Shown here piece by piece: positions 51,743 to 55,571 of a DNA stretch of 55,571 nucleotides (position 1 is the first letter of the stretch; each line of letters begins with the position of its first letter). Below the pieces are notes generated by a model. It had not been told where the DNA came from and ran no database searches. It saw only the letters and a program-made list of their open reading frames with translations. The position numbers were made by a program, and so were the translations under genes. The stretch spans positions 1-55,571 of the forward strand of contig JAHLKH010000181.1 in NCBI GenBank assembly GCA_025526915.1. Reading direction: 5' to 3'. This DNA is from Entophlyctis helioformis. Lineage: Eukaryota > Chytridiomycota > Chytridiomycetes > Chytridiales > Chytriomycetaceae.

Positions 51743-54700
51743 TTGTTGTTGCTGCTGCTGCTGCTGCTGTAGATGCCAAAGTGCCGGGGCAGCAAACGGA
51801 TCAGACGGATCGGACGAGGTGGACAGGAACGTGGATGCCATGTTGGCTGCGGCAGCGCTTGTGGGAATGATGCCAGCATCAGACACCGACGAGACGGTAA
51901 ACGCGGACGAAGTTACAGACACAGGGGCAGCGGCAATGCCATGGTGGTTGTGCATGGCAGCGGTATCGACCTTGTCGAGGCCGAGTGGCTGAGAGACCTG
52001 CTCGTAAAACCCAAACCAAGCAGGCATGGTTGACGGGATGCTTTGTGACGCCGTGTGGCTGGTGGCGTAAAGTTGCTGACTGAGGTATCCAGAGTTGGGC
52101 GAGGTTGTGTTTTGCACGGCGACGGGGATGGGCTGCGTCGAAGGGGCCACCGAAAACGCGATGCCCATGGACGAGTCCGGTACGGTGATCTGTTTGTCCG
52201 ACACGTATGGGTCTGCAGCAAAGATCAGGTCTTCGGCCATTGCATTGTGAATGACGGACGATGGGTGGTAGGACTGCGTTACCGCCGTGGTCGGGACAAA
52301 CATGTCGAGGGGGGTGGACGAGTGCGCCGGGCGGCTAGCTGTGTCGTCAAACGCGCTCAAGTGATTCATGCCAGCAGTCGCGATGGAATTGCCGCCGTTG
52401 TGAGCCGCATAGAGCGCACCGTCACTGCTCGGAGAGAGACGGTGCTGTTGCTGTTGCTGTTGACCATGGTTTTGGTGCTGCTGGTGCTGGTCAATCACGC
52501 CATGCGTATCGTAGATCTGCTGCTGGGGATTGTAGGAGATATCCAGTGCAGCCGATGTGTAGCCAGGGCCAGTCAGAGCCGTGGCAGACATGGGATGATC
52601 CGAGTGAGGCGAGTCAAACGAGAGGATGGTGGCGGCAGACGATGGATGGTGTTTGGCCAGCATGGCCGAGTCGTTGATGGGCGTGCGCATCATGCTCGAA
52701 ATAGGCGGCGACTCGAGAGCAGATCCCAAGATCGAGTGTGGGGTTCCAAGGATTCCAGCGACATTGGCGGGGAACACAGGTGGATGCTGGCTGCCTGGCG
52801 GGGGCGGTGTTGGGTTGAGGGTCCCGTGCTCCTCTGCTCGACTGGATGGAACACCTGCTGGTGCGCAGCCGAGTGCACGATCTCGGGAAAGTGTGTGCTC
52901 TGGAGCGGCGACTGGTGGCGTGTGTGGAAATGGGGGGTAAACGAAGCAGCTGGAATCGACATGAACGCAGTCGCAGTCGCCATGAGCGTGGCCGTTGTTG
53001 GCGACATGAACGACGAGTCGAGGTTGGAGTGCGCGAGTTGAGAGTGGTGCTGAGGTGCGCTGATGCTCAGTTGAGCGGCTTCGCCTGGTCTCGACGCAAC
53101 AGCAAGAGACGCAGATCCCATGACAGCCTGTTGCCCACCGACCGACGGATGGCGCGGCATGTTCGTGGCGACGCGGGACATGTCCAGACGGGCAAGACCT
53201 TCGTTGCGAGTCCTTGGTGCATTCATGCGCAGATCGGCTTTGGGAAACGCGGGATACATCTGCGTGGGCGAGGCCGACAGCGACGAAAAGGAGCGAGCTT
53301 GGCTGCCAGCAGTGAGATCGTAGTGGCTGTGAGATGCAGAGTACTGGGCATTGTGATCATGGGTATTCTCGTTGCGATTGTATCCTGTCGGGTAATTGCT
53401 CTCCTGCTGCAGATACTGATCGCTGTAGTAGGGCCCACGATGCAGGCTGATTGCCGGAAAGCTCTTGGCGCGAGCTGCTGAGCCGCCTTGCATGTTCTCG
53501 AGGGTCAATGCAGCTGCCGATGCAGATCCAGGTCCAGAGGAAGACGATTCGGCCATGGGAACAGCGGCAGCTGGGAAGTGGCTTGCATTCGGTGCCGATG
53601 ATGCGGCAGACGATATGAGCGACGGGTCAATGCCCTGGACAGGGAGCGATGTCGACATGGACGACGATGGCGACGAGAAGATTGCTTGCAGATGCTGGCC
53701 GCCGTGCTGGTGATCGTGGCTGTGCTGATCGGTGGCTTGCGACTGAGAAAGCTGCTGCAACGCGTGGTGCAAGTCATGGTGTGGGTGCTGGACGGTGCCG
53801 CTGTGCTGCGGAAGTCGGCTGGAATGGGGCTGCTGGTACTGGCTCTGTTGCTGGTTGCGGCTTTGGTTTTGGCTCTCGCTCTGGTGCAGGCCGGGATGGG
53901 ACGACATGGACAGCGATGCAAGGGCGAGCGATGGCGACACAGTTGGCGGAAGGCTGCCAGCTGCGGGACCTGGGAAGGACGAGCTTCTCGACTTGCGACG
54001 CATCTTTTGAGTCAACTGGCTGTGATTGTGGCTTCCAAACACCGACTGGTGATGCTGGCCATGGTGCTGCTGCTGATGCTGCTGCTGGCGCTGCTGATCA
54101 ATGGCGCGGCCAAGAATCGATCCCTTGGACGCGGCCGAGGCTGGCGCAAATGCCGATGCGGACTGTGCAAACATGGCCGTCTTTGGATGAGCAGCTGGTT
54201 CAAACGGGTCGGTCGCGTGTGAGCCGTATGGGATGCTGGGCAGCTCGGCAACGCTTTGATCGCGGGCAGCAAGGTCTGGGCTCGTGCCAAACGTCGACGC
54301 GACATGGCTGGCCGTGCCCAGATCTGACGCATCCACAGTGCTGAACCGACGAGACTCGATACCTTCCCATTCTGCGTGGTCGTCGAACAAGTTGTTGCTG
54401 TCAGGCATGCCTGCCATGTAGGTGCCTGTGCGCGCGAACGGCTTGAGTGACAGTGGCTCGGCTCGCTGGGCAAGCTTGCGTTTGTGCGCCAGAAAATGCT
54501 GTCAAGTGCCAGATCCGTCGTGCGTCAGTACGTTTGTGGCGTTGTCCAGCGATGCCTTGGGATTGGGCACATTGACGATGCCGGCGATTGCACAGCACCA
54601 TCACATGTCGGGCCGACGCGGGGAAAGTGTTGGGTCCGCAATGCGGCATCATCGGCCATCATCGGCCGATAAGAGGCGATGATAAAGATGGGGCGGCAGG

Positions 54701-54821
54701 CAGCGCAGTATTCACCTGGACCATGTTGTCCTTGCGGGAGAAGCGCGAGTCGCACTTGGATACGGGACACTGATGCGGCATCTCGCCCGTGTGGATCTTC
54801 ATGTGCCGAGACAGGTGCCCG
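51686..54821 (-). CDS. C2H2 zinc finger transcription factor, 5' part unresolved
   Basis: Exons 54821-54716, 54498-52855 and 52786-51686, about 950 aa as read. The first exon carries the end of one finger (GHLSRHMKIHTGE) and, with the next exon, a complete finger C-PVSK-C-DSRFSRKDNMVQ-H-FLA-H. The TGE linker, FSRKDN and the short H-x3-H spacing resemble the paired C-terminal fingers of stress/nutrient regulators such as Msn2/Rsf2, though here the fingers are N-terminal. The Cys half of the first finger lies in an upstream exon that I could not locate within 54822-55571. The remaining 900 residues are Gln/His/Ser/Ala-rich activation-type sequence. The protein ends in 27 consecutive glutamines followed directly by the stop codon. 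The 52855/52786 splice (69 nt) is inferred from phase. Confidence 0.78.
51689..51769. repeat. CAG/CAA repeat encoding 27 Gln
   Basis: 81 bp of mixed CAG and CAA triplets on the minus strand, in the reading frame of the C2H2 factor and directly preceding its TAG stop. Triplet mixing makes it less slippage-prone than a pure repeat. Confidence 0.9.
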
Positions 54822-55571
54822 CTGTTGAGCGCCAAAGGGTGCCAAAGAGTGCAGCGCAGCCGCACAGAGGAAGGGGCACAACGGCAAACGAGAGGCAGTG
54901 ATCGGTTGGCCAATGTGCAACACAGGGAAGCGGTTGAACGGATCAGCCAGGGACGCGTCACGCGGCCGCGATCACATGGCGGCAGGCCAGTCCGGGGGGT
55001 GTTCCGCGTGCACAGCCCATGTGGCATAGGCCGACGCACGTTGTCGAGAAGGAGGCGAAAAACGGGCGATGTGCGAACAGCGAGCGGAGGTTGCCGATGC
55101 AGCACGGCGCAATCATTCAAGATACGCATTGTGCACAGGGGTCGCAGACGGCCGCCATCAGCGAGCGAGGAGCAGACCGCCAGGCGTCAGCGTTGCGTGT
55201 GTCGACGACGAGCAGCATGAATGAGCATGTGTGCAGGCATGTGGACAGGCGGAGGATGAGCAAAGAGCACAATGAGTCAGTGCGTGGTCGATGGGCAATC
55301 GCCGTGTGCCATGCGGGCAATGGCGCAATCTCAGCCCCCCTTGTCGGCACCCCCCGCCAGCCGTCGCCAGGCTGCCTATCTGCGCAGTGAGCCCTGTCGC
55401 CCAGCCCGCGATCGCCACCCAGCTGGAACGCCTTCTGCCACAGACAGTGACTCTTTGTCCGTCCCAGCGCACTCCGCAAGGGTGGTGGTGGTGGTGATCA
55501 TTGGGCGGCGATGGGCGATGAGCGATGGGCGGAGGACGAGCAGCGGCCAGACGGCAACACGGAGCAAGGAA
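54822..55571. other. Unresolved 5' region of the C2H2 gene
   Basis: Should contain an intron and perhaps upstream exon(s) of the C2H2 gene on the minus strand, unless these lie beyond the window. A minus-strand frame near 55440-55480 (KSHCLWQKAFQLG) vaguely resembles the start of a finger, but lacks the second Cys. A GGTGGT run lies near 55482-55495. Nothing can be called. Confidence 0.35.

Overview
The window is GC-rich nuclear DNA from a fungus. Genes are compact, with short spliceosomal introns (mostly 70-150 nt) that I could place by frame and by protein family. The gene set includes ERG27, PRM1, RXT2, a DNMT2-type tRNA methyltransferase, a full SCAR/WAVE gene and a clear U12-type AT-AC intron. 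SCAR/WAVE and minor introns are absent from most Dikarya, so I infer an early-diverging, probably zoosporic (chytrid-like) fungus. I cannot name the species.

Layout. 1-6.9 kb: an Arg/Asp/Ser-rich protein divergent from VPS29, then an alkaline ceramidase and an unrecognised four-TM protein. 6.9-11.6 kb: a transposon-marked stretch with a decayed LINE reverse transcriptase, a MIF4G gene interrupted by one TAG, a young 5'-truncated LINE with a 13-bp target-site duplication, and tRNA-Trp(CCA). 11.7-24.8 kb: a PTEN-like/FH2 formin divergent from ERG27, then DNMT2, sulfite oxidase (one frameshift) and RXT2, which carries the U12-type intron. 24.9-35.1 kb: all on the minus strand, two tandem paralogues of a secreted-ectodomain/TM/SH3 protein, SCAR/WAVE, and a PH protein with a partial Sec7-like domain resembling EFA6/PSD ARF exchange factors. 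35.7-37.5 kb: an ankyrin gene broken by several one-base indels. 37.9-55.6 kb: a White-collar-2-like GATA factor divergent from a large ankyrin protein, PRM1, a RING-H2 ubiquitin ligase, a low-complexity protein, and a C2H2 factor whose 5' end is unresolved or outside the window.

How the genes fit together. Several act on actin and membranes: the PTEN-like formin, SCAR/WAVE (Arp2/3 activation), the EFA6-like protein, the SH3 membrane proteins, PRM1 and VPS29. The 10-kb block of SH3 receptors, WAVE and the Sec7-like/PH protein is the best candidate here for an undescribed functional association, since WAVE carries a long polyproline tract that an SH3 domain could bind. That link is inference. 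Lipid metabolism (ceramidase, ERG27), RNA modification (DNMT2), chromatin (RXT2) and sulfur oxidation genes are ordinary housekeeping.

All exon boundaries were derived by eye from splice consensus, phase and family similarity. None was tested against transcripts.
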